Shown here: piece after piece, positions 34,176 through 41,582 of the stretch | Position numbering within the stretch: the first letter of the stretch is position 1 | How the letters are laid out: every line of letters starts with the position of its first letter | From: Limnohabitans sp. DM1 | GTDB taxonomy: Bacteria; Pseudomonadota; Gammaproteobacteria; Burkholderiales; Burkholderiaceae_C | Reading direction: 5' to 3' | Assembly: GCF_001269385.1 (NCBI RefSeq) | Contig: NZ_CXOO01000022.1 | Span: 1-64,000 of the forward strand | DNA length: 64,000 nucleotides | Notes under the pieces: generated by a model | Databases searched by the model: none | Seen by the model: only the letters and a program-made list of their open reading frames with translations | Told to the model about the DNA's origin: nothing | Made by a program: the position numbers and the translations under genes

Positions 34176-35744
34176 TCACCCCTGCAAAAGCTGTTGCAGC
34201 TGGGGCTTGAGCACCTTGCCCAAAGCACTCTTGGGCAGGCTGTCCATGAACACCACGCGGCGCGGCAGCTTGAAGCGGGCGATGCGGCTTTGCAGGTGTT
34301 GCAGCACGGCTTCGGCCGTCAGGGCCTGCCCTGCGGGGTCTGGGCTGCGCACCAGCACCGCCACGGGCACTTCGCCCCAGCGGGCATCGGCCACGCCGAC
34401 CACCGCGTTCTCGGCCACGCCGGGCAAGGTGACGAGCTGGTTTTCGATTTCGGCCGGGTAGATGTTTTCGCCACCCGAGATGATCATGTCTTTGCTGCGG
34501 CCCACGATGGTGATGCAGCCGTCTTCGGCACGCTGGCCCAAGTCACCGGAGTGGAACCAGCCGTCCTGCAATCCCGTATTGGGCTGGCAGTCGGCACGCC
34601 AGTAGCCGCGCATCAGGTTGGTGGCGCGGATGCAGACTTCGCCCGTCTCTCCGGGGCCGACTTCCTGGCCTTGGGCGTCGATGAGTTTGACCTGCGCTTG
34701 CGGGTGCGGCCAGCCGGATGCGCCCAAGCGGGCCATGGCATCGGGCAGGCGCAGCACGATGGACACAGGCCCCGTCTCGGTGGTGCCATAGACCTGGCCC
34801 ACGGGCACGCCGCGTGCGTGCAGGGTTTCGATGTAAGCCACAGGCACAGTGGACGAGCCGGTCATGATGCCGCGCAGGCAAGCCAGCGAAGTGTCGGCCC
34901 AGCGCGGGTGTTCAAACACGGCGCGCATGGTGGCGGGCACCAAGAGCGACAGTGTGGGGCGGCTCGTTTGCATTTCACCCAGCCAAGCCGTCGGGTCAAA
35001 GCGCGGGTGCAGCACCACCTCCACCCCCGCCAGCAGCGCGGGCAGGGTCTGGATGCACAAGCCGCCCACATGGAACATGGGCAAGGTGGACAGCACCTTG
35101 TCGCCGGGTGGATTGTTGTTCGGCCCCGCAGGGCGAAACTCATGCGCCCAGGCACTGGCGCGGGCATTGGCCAACAGCGCGGCTTGTGTGTGCACTGCGC
35201 CCTTGGGCACGCCCGTCGTGCCCGAGGTGTAGACCAGCAGCAGCGGCAAGTCGCCATGCACGGCGGGCCGAAGCAAGGCGCGAGGCGAGGCGGTGGCGAT
35301 CAGGTTGTCGTGGTGCGTGTGCTGCAGGCCTGCGCCTTGCAGCGCATGAGCGGCATCGGCATGGTGGCTGTCGTGCACCAGCAGGCGCGGCTGGGCGTCT
35401 TGCATGACCTGATGCAACTCTGCCACCGCCAGACGAAAGTTGAGCGGCAAAAACACCGCACCCAAACGGGCACAAGCCACCAGCGTGACCAACTGCATCT
35501 CGTGGTTGAAACCCAGCCAGGCCACACGGTCACCCGGCTGCACGCCCCAGGTGGACTGCAGGTGCGCGGTGACGCGTGCCACGCGCCGCCAGAACTTGGC
35601 AAAGTCGTAGGTGAAGGTGCTGTCACCCGTCTGATTGGCCTTGCGCTCATCACCCCGGAAGGTCATGGCGGGCTGCGTGCCGCAGTCCTGCGCCAGCTGC
35701 TCAAAGCGGGCCGCGAGGGGGCTGGTTTCGTCGCCCAACATCAC
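34176..35744 (-). CDS. Acyl-CoA synthetase (AMP-forming)
   Basis: A 522-residue ANL-family ligase. The phosphate-binding loop is LLLVYTSGTTGVPKGAVHT, and further motifs are GQVYGTTETGPVS, GWFHSGDLGQRAEDG and GRSKDMIISGGENIYPAEIE, with the catalytic Lys in LPKSALGKVLK. It would activate a carboxylic acid to its CoA ester. It is the last gene of a minus-strand operon with an acyl-CoA-dehydrogenase-like flavoprotein (four-base overlap), a hydrolase and a NicX-like dioxygenase, so the acid may come from an aromatic or N-heterocyclic ring. Substrate unknown. Confidence 0.88.
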   Translation of the reverse strand: MMLGDETSPLAARFEQLAQDCGTQPAMTFRGDERKANQTGDSTFTYDFAKFWRRVARVTAHLQSTWGVQPGDRVAWLGFNHEMQLVTLVACARLGAVFLPLNFRLAVAELHQVMQDAQPRLLVHDSHHADAAHALQGAGLQHTHHDNLIATASPRALLRPAVHGDLPLLLVYTSGTTGVPKGAVHTQAALLANARASAWAHEFRPAGPNNNPPGDKVLSTLPMFHVGGLCIQTLPALLAGVEVVLHPRFDPTAWLGEMQTSRPTLSLLVPATMRAVFEHPRWADTSLACLRGIMTGSSTVPVAYIETLHARGVPVGQVYGTTETGPVSIVLRLPDAMARLGASGWPHPQAQVKLIDAQGQEVGPGETGEVCIRATNLMRGYWRADCQPNTGLQDGWFHSGDLGQRAEDGCITIVGRSKDMIISGGENIYPAEIENQLVTLPGVAENAVVGVADARWGEVPVAVLVRSPDPAGQALTAEAVLQHLQSRIARFKLPRRVVFMDSLPKSALGKVLKPQLQQLLQG

Positions 35745-37009
35745 TCGTCTTTTTCGCCGGGTTCGTACAGGGCTTCACGGCCAATGCGGTCCATGCACAG
35801 CTCGGCCGTCCAGGGCAGCATGAGCGAGCCGCAACGTGCATCGCGGTAGAGGCGCTCCAGCGGCAGGCTTTTGAGCATGGACTGGCCGCCGCAGGTGCGG
35901 ATCGCCAAACGGGCAATGTCTTGCGCGTTTTCCATGATGGTGTACTGCGCGGCATAGGCGCGCAGGCGGGTGGACTTGCTCGGGTCCACCTTGGCGTCTT
36001 CGATGGCGCGCAAGAAGAGGTTGCGGGTTTGTTCGAGCTTGATGAACATCTCGGCCACGGCGATCTGCTTGGTCGCGAACTGGCGACGCTTGACGGGGCC
36101 CGTGCCCGGAATCTCGCCACGCAAATAAGCCACGGTGAAGTCGTACGCCGCTTGTGCGATGCCCATATACGTGGGCGAGAGCGTCATGAACATGTGTGGC
36201 CAGCGGCTGGCCGCCTGGAAGTACAGGCCTTGCGGCATGAGCGCTGCGTCGTCGGGCACAAACACGTCTTTGAAAATCAAATTGCGCGACACCGTGGCGC
36301 GCATGCCCAACGGGTCCCAATCGCCTTCGATCGTCAGGCCCGGCGCTGTGCGGGGTATGGCCAGGTACAAGGTGTCGCGGCGCGAGAGGTCAGCGCCCTC
36401 TTTTTTCTCGGTGCAGAGCACGCCAAAGTAATCGGCCGCGTCCGACAGGGATGCGAAGATTTTTTTACCATTGATCTTCCAGCCGCCATCGACCTTGACG
36501 GCGAGGGTGCCGAAGGGTTGTGCGCCCGCAGCAGCTGCACCACCTTCCGAGAAAGGCTGCGCGTAAATCGCGCCGTCTTTCACCACCCGCGCAAAGTGGG
36601 TGGCCTGATGGCTGCGGTGGCTGGCGCGTTGCTCGGGCGTCATCTCCAGGTCTTCTGACAGAAGACCACTCCAAAGCATGGTGCAGACGTGCATGTTGAA
36701 GGTGAGCGCGGTGGCGCCGCAGTAGCGACCGATCTCGGCCGAGACCATGGCATAGGTGGCGTAATCGGCACCCTGGCCGCCATGCGCTTCGGGCACGCAC
36801 AACGCCAGCAGGCCCGAGTCGCGCATGTCGTCGTAGTTGGCAAACGGGAACTGGGCGTCGCGGTCGAGCTGCGCAGCACGGGGGGCGAACTTCTCGCGGC
36901 CGAGTTGCCGCGCCAAAGCCATCAGCTTTTGCTGCTTCTCGGTCAGGGGGTAATCGTCGCCACAGATGGGCATGACGTCTGGTTGAGAGGGGGCTTGCAC
37001 GTCGGTCAT
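35741..37009 (-). CDS. Acyl-CoA-dehydrogenase-fold flavoprotein, altered active site
   Basis: A 422-residue protein with the acyl-CoA dehydrogenase fold: N-terminal helices, GLLALCVPEAHGGQGADYATYAMVSAEIGRYCG, a middle beta domain with DGGWKINGKKIFASLSDAADYFGVL, and the C-terminal flavin block. Where true dehydrogenases have Y-E-G-T with the catalytic Glu, this one reads LMLPWTAEL, so the usual base is missing. The same fold is used by two-component flavin monooxygenases, and a flavin reductase is encoded nearby in the divergent unit. Either a dehydrogenase with a relocated base or a monooxygenase is possible. Confidence 0.8.
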   Translation of the reverse strand: MTDVQAPSQPDVMPICGDDYPLTEKQQKLMALARQLGREKFAPRAAQLDRDAQFPFANYDDMRDSGLLALCVPEAHGGQGADYATYAMVSAEIGRYCGATALTFNMHVCTMLWSGLLSEDLEMTPEQRASHRSHQATHFARVVKDGAIYAQPFSEGGAAAAGAQPFGTLAVKVDGGWKINGKKIFASLSDAADYFGVLCTEKKEGADLSRRDTLYLAIPRTAPGLTIEGDWDPLGMRATVSRNLIFKDVFVPDDAALMPQGLYFQAASRWPHMFMTLSPTYMGIAQAAYDFTVAYLRGEIPGTGPVKRRQFATKQIAVAEMFIKLEQTRNLFLRAIEDAKVDPSKSTRLRAYAAQYTIMENAQDIARLAIRTCGGQSMLKSLPLERLYRDARCGSLMLPWTAELCMDRIGREALYEPGEKDE

Positions 37010-37788
37010 GGTTTCACGTCCTTCAGGAATTTTTCGAGTTCGGCGTTGAACGCCTCGGGCTGTTCGTAATGCAGCAAATGCCCTGCCCCGGCCAGGCAGG
37101 CGTAGCGCGCACCGGGGATCTTTTGCGCCATGCGTTCCATCACGGTAGGCGGGGCGGTGCGGTCATGTTCTGCGGCCAGGCACAACACGGGCACGGTGAT
37201 GATGGGCAAAGCGGCGCGTTGCTCAAACTGCACCAGCGCATGCAGCGCGGCGCGGTAGGTGGCGGGCGGCACAGCCGACATGCTTTGGTGCGCCGGGATC
37301 AACTGGGCGGCATCGCCACCGGGCGCGGCCATGGTGGGGATCAGCTTGTCGGCGATGTCGCCCATGGTTTTGCCCGCTTCCAGCGGGGCCAGGCGCTGCG
37401 CCAAAAACTGCTTTTGAAAATCGCCGTCGCTGTGGCCAAAAGCCGGGCTGCTGGCGGCCAGCAGCAGGCCACGGATGCGCTCAGGCTTTTGCGTCCAGGC
37501 TTGCAGGGCGACCATGGCGCCCATGCTGTGGCCCACCAACACGGCTTGTTCTATGCCTGCTGCGTCCAGCATCTGCCAGAGGGCTTGCGCCAGGTGCGCG
37601 AAGTCATAGGGGATGACCATGAGGCTGTCGCCATAACCGGGCATGTCCCAGGCCAGGCTGCGCCAGCCCAAGGCAGCCACATGCGCTTGTTGCGCTTCCC
37701 AGCCCTGCCTGCCACCGCCCACGCCGTGCAAAAACACCACAGCAGGCTGCGAGGGCAGGCCCACGTCGGTGAAGGCTGGCGTATTCAT
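37006..37788 (-). CDS. Alpha/beta hydrolase, possibly NicD-like deformylase or ring-cleavage hydrolase
   Basis: A 260-residue alpha/beta hydrolase. VVFLHGVGGGRQGWEAQ forms the oxyanion region, AWDMPGYGDS follows, the nucleophile elbow is LVGHSMGAMVALQAW (Ser), and the catalytic His is in LAGAGHLLHYEQPEAF. In nicotinate pathways an alpha/beta hydrolase (NicD) deformylates the product of NicX; the NicX-like gene directly upstream makes this role plausible but unproven. The ATG at 37788 is favoured. It overlaps the next gene as ATGA. Confidence 0.82.
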   Translation of the reverse strand: MNTPAFTDVGLPSQPAVVFLHGVGGGRQGWEAQQAHVAALGWRSLAWDMPGYGDSLMVIPYDFAHLAQALWQMLDAAGIEQAVLVGHSMGAMVALQAWTQKPERIRGLLLAASSPAFGHSDGDFQKQFLAQRLAPLEAGKTMGDIADKLIPTMAAPGGDAAQLIPAHQSMSAVPPATYRAALHALVQFEQRAALPIITVPVLCLAAEHDRTAPPTVMERMAQKIPGARYACLAGAGHLLHYEQPEAFNAELEKFLKDVKP

Positions 37789-37829
37789 CAGAAATACCAC
37801 CTAAAAATCTGTCGCTTTGCGGCTTTGAT

Positions 37830-37903
37830 GTGGGAGGCCGCCCCTGCGGCCGAATGTTTAAAGTAGCTCCGCCCTGCATTCGCGAGCGGGGGCTCGCTCC
37901 CAC
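37830..37903. repeat. Diverged REP pair
   Basis: GTGGGAGGCCGCCCCTGCGG at one end pairs imperfectly with a segment ending GCTCGCTCCCAC. It sits between the hydrolase and the NicX-like gene and could form a long hairpin in the mRNA, possibly uncoupling the two. Confidence 0.65.
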
Positions 37904-37933
37904 ATGGATTCAGGAAAGCGCGTGCGTGCAGCC

Positions 37934-39019
37934 TCATGAAAGTGCATCCGTTTGAACCACTCCCGTATCAACCACCACCGTATCGTCGAGCCGGATGGTG
38001 CAGCCGCGCATGGGCAGGTCAAAGTGGCCCAACGTGTGGCGGCCCGCGACTTCGTTGGCCCCAGTCGAATACAAAAAGTTGCCCGCAAAGGCGCGCAGCT
38101 CGGTGCCATTGCAGTCGCGCTTGTCGTAGAACGCCATGGCATCCCAACGCGCCGCCGGGTTCAGGCCAAAGCCCACATGCGAGACGGCATAAGCGGCGCG
38201 GTGGCCCTCGGCGTCTTCCCAGGCTTTCCAGTAGCCGCGCATCATGTCCACGTCCACGCCCTGCCCCTCGATGTCGACCACGCTGTCGTTCTCGATGGTC
38301 AGGCGGATCGTGTCGCGCAAATAGCTTTTGAAAGTCAGGTTCACATCACCCGGGGCCATGACCAATGTGCCGTTGACACTGCCCGCTGCGGGGAAAGCCA
38401 ACGCCAGCCCGGCAGGCCAGTGAGAGACCATGCCCGGCTTGGGGCAAAAGCCCCACACACCACCCACCACCGCTTGTTTGTCGCCATGTTTCAGGTTCAC
38501 CCGCAGGTCGGTGCCTGCGGCAGACGTGACGTGCATTTGTTGTGTGCCGCGCAGCTTCTTCATGGCGGCACGCACCACGCCTTCGAGCGCCGGATCGGGC
38601 ACGGTGCGCTCCAAAATTTCAGGATGCTCGTTGGACACCATGAGCAGACGCGGCATGTGGCCGTCCACGCCCTTCATGATGGTCGGCAACTCGGGCGCGT
38701 GCAGCAGGCCTTCGACGGTGCAGTCCACCACCATGTCGGCGCGGGCCAATGCTGCCACCACGGGGCCGAGTTGCCCAATAGCGTCACTCGCACCTGTGGA
38801 ACGCACGGGCGCGGGCGCTGTCAGTGCAGGCGTGGTCAACGTCACCTCAAACACACGAGCGCCCATGGCCTCCAGCGCGAGGCGGGCCAAGTCCACGTTG
38901 ACCCGGCGTGATTGGGTTTCGGCCAAAATAGCGACCACTTCGCCAGGCTGCACCTTGCACAGCGTGAAGGTGCGGGTAAACGCCGCGAGCCACCTGTTTT
39001 CGATTCGTTCCACCAGCAT
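37934..39019 (-). CDS. NicX-like 2,5-dihydroxypyridine 5,6-dioxygenase family protein
   Basis: A 361-residue protein of the peptidase-M29-like fold that includes NicX, the iron enzyme that opens 2,5-dihydroxypyridine in nicotinate degradation. Recognisable blocks are SHWPAGLALAFPAAGSVNGT, LVMAPGDVNLTFKSYLRDTI, SHVGFGLNPAARW, and the C-terminal AFAGNFLYSTGANEVAGRHTLGHFDLPMRG. These follow the NicX order closely. The ATG at 39019 is preferred, with GGAGA upstream. Divergent flavin reductase and MarR genes mirror nic clusters. Whether the substrate is a pyridine or another ring is open. Confidence 0.8.
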   Translation of the reverse strand: MLVERIENRWLAAFTRTFTLCKVQPGEVVAILAETQSRRVNVDLARLALEAMGARVFEVTLTTPALTAPAPVRSTGASDAIGQLGPVVAALARADMVVDCTVEGLLHAPELPTIMKGVDGHMPRLLMVSNEHPEILERTVPDPALEGVVRAAMKKLRGTQQMHVTSAAGTDLRVNLKHGDKQAVVGGVWGFCPKPGMVSHWPAGLALAFPAAGSVNGTLVMAPGDVNLTFKSYLRDTIRLTIENDSVVDIEGQGVDVDMMRGYWKAWEDAEGHRAAYAVSHVGFGLNPAARWDAMAFYDKRDCNGTELRAFAGNFLYSTGANEVAGRHTLGHFDLPMRGCTIRLDDTVVVDTGVVQTDALS

Positions 39020-39080
39020 GCTTGTCTCCTTGGCCTGCAGCTCTGAACGGTTCACCTGCAGACATGAATGGTCAGTTTAT

Positions 39081-39092
39081 ATGAAAATTCAT
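39081..39092. promoter_or_regulatory. Candidate operator in the nicX-like/reductase divergent region
   Basis: ATGAA-AA-TTCAT is a short inverted repeat within an AT-rich stretch of a 71-base divergent region. A MarR regulator is encoded in the divergent unit, so this is the likely operator. No binding data; low certainty. Confidence 0.4.
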
Positions 39093-39675
39093 GCAATTCA
39101 ACTATCATCCACCCATGCACCAAGCCCCCCCATCTCACATCAAAGCGCTGAGTCCAGACTTTGAAACGCCGCATTTCAAGCAAGCCCTGTCGCGCTTTGC
39201 CACGGGGGTGACCGTCATCACCACGTTCGCACCAGGCGCACACAAGGGCGATTCGGCCAGCAGCAGCTTTGTGGGCATCACCGCCAGTTCATTCAACTCG
39301 GTGTCACTCACACCGCCGCTGGTGCTGTGGAGCCTGGGGCAAGGCGCCAGCAGCGCACCGCTGTTCCATGCGGGCACGCATTACGTGGTGAACGTGCTGG
39401 CCGCCGATCAGCTGGATGTCTGCAACCGTTTTGCCTTCGGCAAAGGCGACCGCTTTGCCGACACCGCTTACCAGCTGGGCGAGTCGGGTTTGCCCATATT
39501 GACTGGGGCGCTGGCCTGGTTTGAATGCCACAACCGCAGCCGCCACGAAGAAGGCGACCATGTGATTTTTGTGGGTGAGGTGGAACGCTGCGGTTTCAGC
39601 GATGAAACGACACCGCTGGTCTACCAAGGCGGGCAGTTCAGCACCACCACGCCTCTGCCCCATCCTCTGCCATGA
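39091..39675 (+). CDS. Flavin reductase domain protein
   Basis: A 194-residue (186 from the ATG at 39115) flavin reductase of the HpaC/DIM6-NTAB type. The family blocks are FKQALSRFATGVTVITT, SSFVGITASSFNSVSLTPPLVLWSLG and HYVVNVLAADQLDVCNRFA, with GDHVIFVGEVERC near the end. Such proteins give reduced flavin to a separate monooxygenase. The best local partner is the acyl-CoA-dehydrogenase-fold protein at 35741-37009. Neither possible start has a clear ribosome-binding site. It overlaps the MarR gene as ATGA. Confidence 0.88.
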   Translation: MQFNYHPPMHQAPPSHIKALSPDFETPHFKQALSRFATGVTVITTFAPGAHKGDSASSSFVGITASSFNSVSLTPPLVLWSLGQGASSAPLFHAGTHYVVNVLAADQLDVCNRFAFGKGDRFADTAYQLGESGLPILTGALAWFECHNRSRHEEGDHVIFVGEVERCGFSDETTPLVYQGGQFSTTTPLPHPLP

Positions 39676-40127
39676 CCAACTCGGCAGGCTTTGTCGACGA
39701 CTACCTGGCTTACTTGCTGGCACGCGCCAGCCATTTGATTTCGAGCGAATTCCACGCCGTGGTCGAGGCCAGTGGCCTCTCCCTGATGGAGTGGCGCGTC
39801 ATGGCCAGCCTGTCGGGCAAAGACAGTTTGAGCATCAACGAACTCGCCAGCATCGTGCTGGCCAAACAACCCACCGTGACCAAGTTGGTGGGCCGTATGC
39901 AAGACGCCGGGTGGGTCAAGCGCTGCGACGCCGCACATGACAAACGCCAAAGCCTGGTCAGCCTCACGGCAGCAGGCCGGCGCAAAGTGCAGCCCCTGCT
40001 GAAGCAAGCCAAAGCACACGAGGCGCAGGTGGTGTCAGCTTTGGGTGCAGACCCAGCGCATCAACTCAAGCTCATGTTGGAGAGATTGATTGCGGCGCAT
40101 ACAAGTGCTGGTGGAAATTTGCTTTGA
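39672..40127 (+). CDS. MarR-family transcriptional regulator
   Basis: A 151-residue winged-helix regulator. SLMEWRVMASLSGKDSLSINELASIVLAKQPTVTKLVGRM is the DNA-binding domain and RCDAAHDKRQSLVSLTAAGRRKVQPLL is the wing with the conserved D-x-R-x-x-x-V-x-L-T pattern. It probably represses the divergent NicX-like operon and its own operon, by analogy with NicR. Its last 250 bases are present again, diverged, at 40497-40758. Confidence 0.9.
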   Translation: MTNSAGFVDDYLAYLLARASHLISSEFHAVVEASGLSLMEWRVMASLSGKDSLSINELASIVLAKQPTVTKLVGRMQDAGWVKRCDAAHDKRQSLVSLTAAGRRKVQPLLKQAKAHEAQVVSALGADPAHQLKLMLERLIAAHTSAGGNLL

Positions 40128-40146
40128 ATATTGAAAGGGAACACAC

Positions 40147-40440
40147 ATGACCCACGCATTCAAGAGCATCCAACAAGGCTTGACTGAGGCCATTGCACAT
40201 GCCAAGACCAAAGACACAGAAACCACTGGCGTAAAGCTGTACCAGCCTCATGCCGTCAATGTGTTGGACCTGCGAGAGCGACTGAATATGACTCAAGAAC
40301 AGTTTGCTGCGCAATTTGGTTTTTCAGTCGCCACACTGCGTCATTGGGAGCGTGGCGACCGCTCGCCCAGCGGCGCATCGCTGGTATTGCTCACTGTGAT
40401 TGATCGCAATCCAACAGCGGTGATGCAAGCATTGCAATAA
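40147..40440 (+). CDS. XRE-family antitoxin-like regulator, orphan
   Basis: A 97-residue protein with a C-terminal helix-turn-helix: NVLDLRERLNMTQEQFAAQFGFSVATLRHWERGDRSPSGASLVLL. This is the pattern of HigA-2/NadS-type antitoxins, in which the toxin gene normally lies directly upstream. No RelE/HigB-like gene is present on either side; the flanks are the MarR gene and a MarR fragment. AAAGGGA precedes the ATG. It could be a solitary antitoxin, a remnant of a toxin-antitoxin pair, or an independent regulator. Confidence 0.82.
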   Translation: MTHAFKSIQQGLTEAIAHAKTKDTETTGVKLYQPHAVNVLDLRERLNMTQEQFAAQFGFSVATLRHWERGDRSPSGASLVLLTVIDRNPTAVMQALQ

Positions 40441-40496
40441 AAAAATTCGACCCATTCTTTAGCAAGTCGACGATACAAATCTAAGCACCTTCCCGC

Positions 40497-40758
40497 GACC
40501 AAGTTGGTGGGCCGCATACAAGACGCCGGGTGGGTCAAGCGTTGCGATGCCGCACACGATAAACAGCAAAGCCTAGTGAGCCTCACGGCTACAAGTCGGC
40601 GCAAAGTGCAACCCCTGCTGAAGCAAGCCAAAGCGCACGAAGCGCAGGTGGTCTCGGTTTTGGAGTCGGATCCGACCCATCAACTCAAACTCATGTTGGA
40701 AAGCTTGATTGCGACGCATGGCAGTGCGGGGGGCGCTGATTTGATTTTGGGATTTTGA
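40497..40758 (+). pseudogene. Duplicated 3' fragment of the MarR gene
   Basis: The reading frame TKLVGRIQDAGWVKRCDAAHDKQQSLVSLTA and onwards repeats the last third of the MarR protein at 39672-40127, with scattered substitutions (for example S-V-L-E-S-D in place of S-A-L-G-A-D). The N-terminal half, including most of the recognition helix, is missing, and no ribosome-binding site precedes the first ATG. It is best read as the decayed product of a partial tandem duplication that now brackets the XRE gene. Confidence 0.85.
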
Positions 40759-40840
40759 GGTTGTTGTTTGGACCCGGGCGGTATTTGTTCCAATCTTGCA
40801 TATGCGTAGATTAAGATTAAGGACAAATCAGGGGAAAAAC

Positions 40841-41494
40841 ATGAGGCATATCGCCCTTTCAGCACTTTTTGGGTTAACGATCTTGGGCGCTGCTGCTCAA
40901 CCCGCCGCAGATATAGCGCAACTAGCCCAGCGCTTGGAAGGGACAATTTACGTGATACCCCACCGTGAGTCTGCTGACGGTTCATTAACTGCGTGCGGTT
41001 TGGAGTTTGGTGCTCTAAAGCGTGACTTCACCACTATGAAAGGTGCTCCGGTCAAATTAGTAGGTTCCTTTTACTTGCGGCCACACTCGGTGACAGGTCT
41101 CGCATATATGTTGAAGGTAGGCATATTCGACGGCTTAGGCTACACCAACGGATTCGCACCTGCCAATGCGTTTATTCGTGGGCCGAATAGTCGGGCACCC
41201 AAAAAGGCAATACGACAGGAAGCAGAAAACAACGGCTTTGCCCTTTTTGTCGGTGCACTTGACGATGAAGTCATTGCCGCCTATGCCGGAATTGCGGAGA
41301 AAAAACAATTGGTTGTAGGGTTCAATAGGAAGCCCGGTCAACAGGATGTGCTGTTCAATCTTGACTTGACGGTAATCGATACCGAGATGGGTTCTGATGG
41401 ACAACCTATCCGCAAACGAACTAACGCGGCAGTAGATGAATTTCTGGCTTGTTCGGACGATTTAATGAAAACGCCAAGTTCCAAGATCAAATAG
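40841..41494 (+). CDS. Secreted protein of unknown function
   Basis: A 217-residue protein beginning with a clear signal peptide (MRHIALSALFGLTILGAAAQ), so it is probably periplasmic. The mature part contains two well separated cysteines and no motif I recognise. AGGGG precedes the ATG at 40841. Base composition is less GC-rich than the neighbouring metabolic genes, and it lies in an accessory patch with an orphan antitoxin and an AlbA_2 protein, which hints at horizontal origin. No function is proposed. Confidence 0.7.
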   Translation: MRHIALSALFGLTILGAAAQPAADIAQLAQRLEGTIYVIPHRESADGSLTACGLEFGALKRDFTTMKGAPVKLVGSFYLRPHSVTGLAYMLKVGIFDGLGYTNGFAPANAFIRGPNSRAPKKAIRQEAENNGFALFVGALDDEVIAAYAGIAEKKQLVVGFNRKPGQQDVLFNLDLTVIDTEMGSDGQPIRKRTNAAVDEFLACSDDLMKTPSSKIK

Positions 41495-41582
41495 CCACTT
41501 CCAGTTGTTTGATACGGCGCATTGCCGATTCCGGATGCCAGTCACTGTCAATTAAAGCCTTCACAGGGGTTCTTGCCACTAC

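Noticed and set aside
34080..35849. A 589-codon plus-strand open frame opposite the acyl-CoA synthetase
   Set aside because: It begins inside a REP repeat and lacks any recognisable domain, while the minus strand carries every ligase motif in order.
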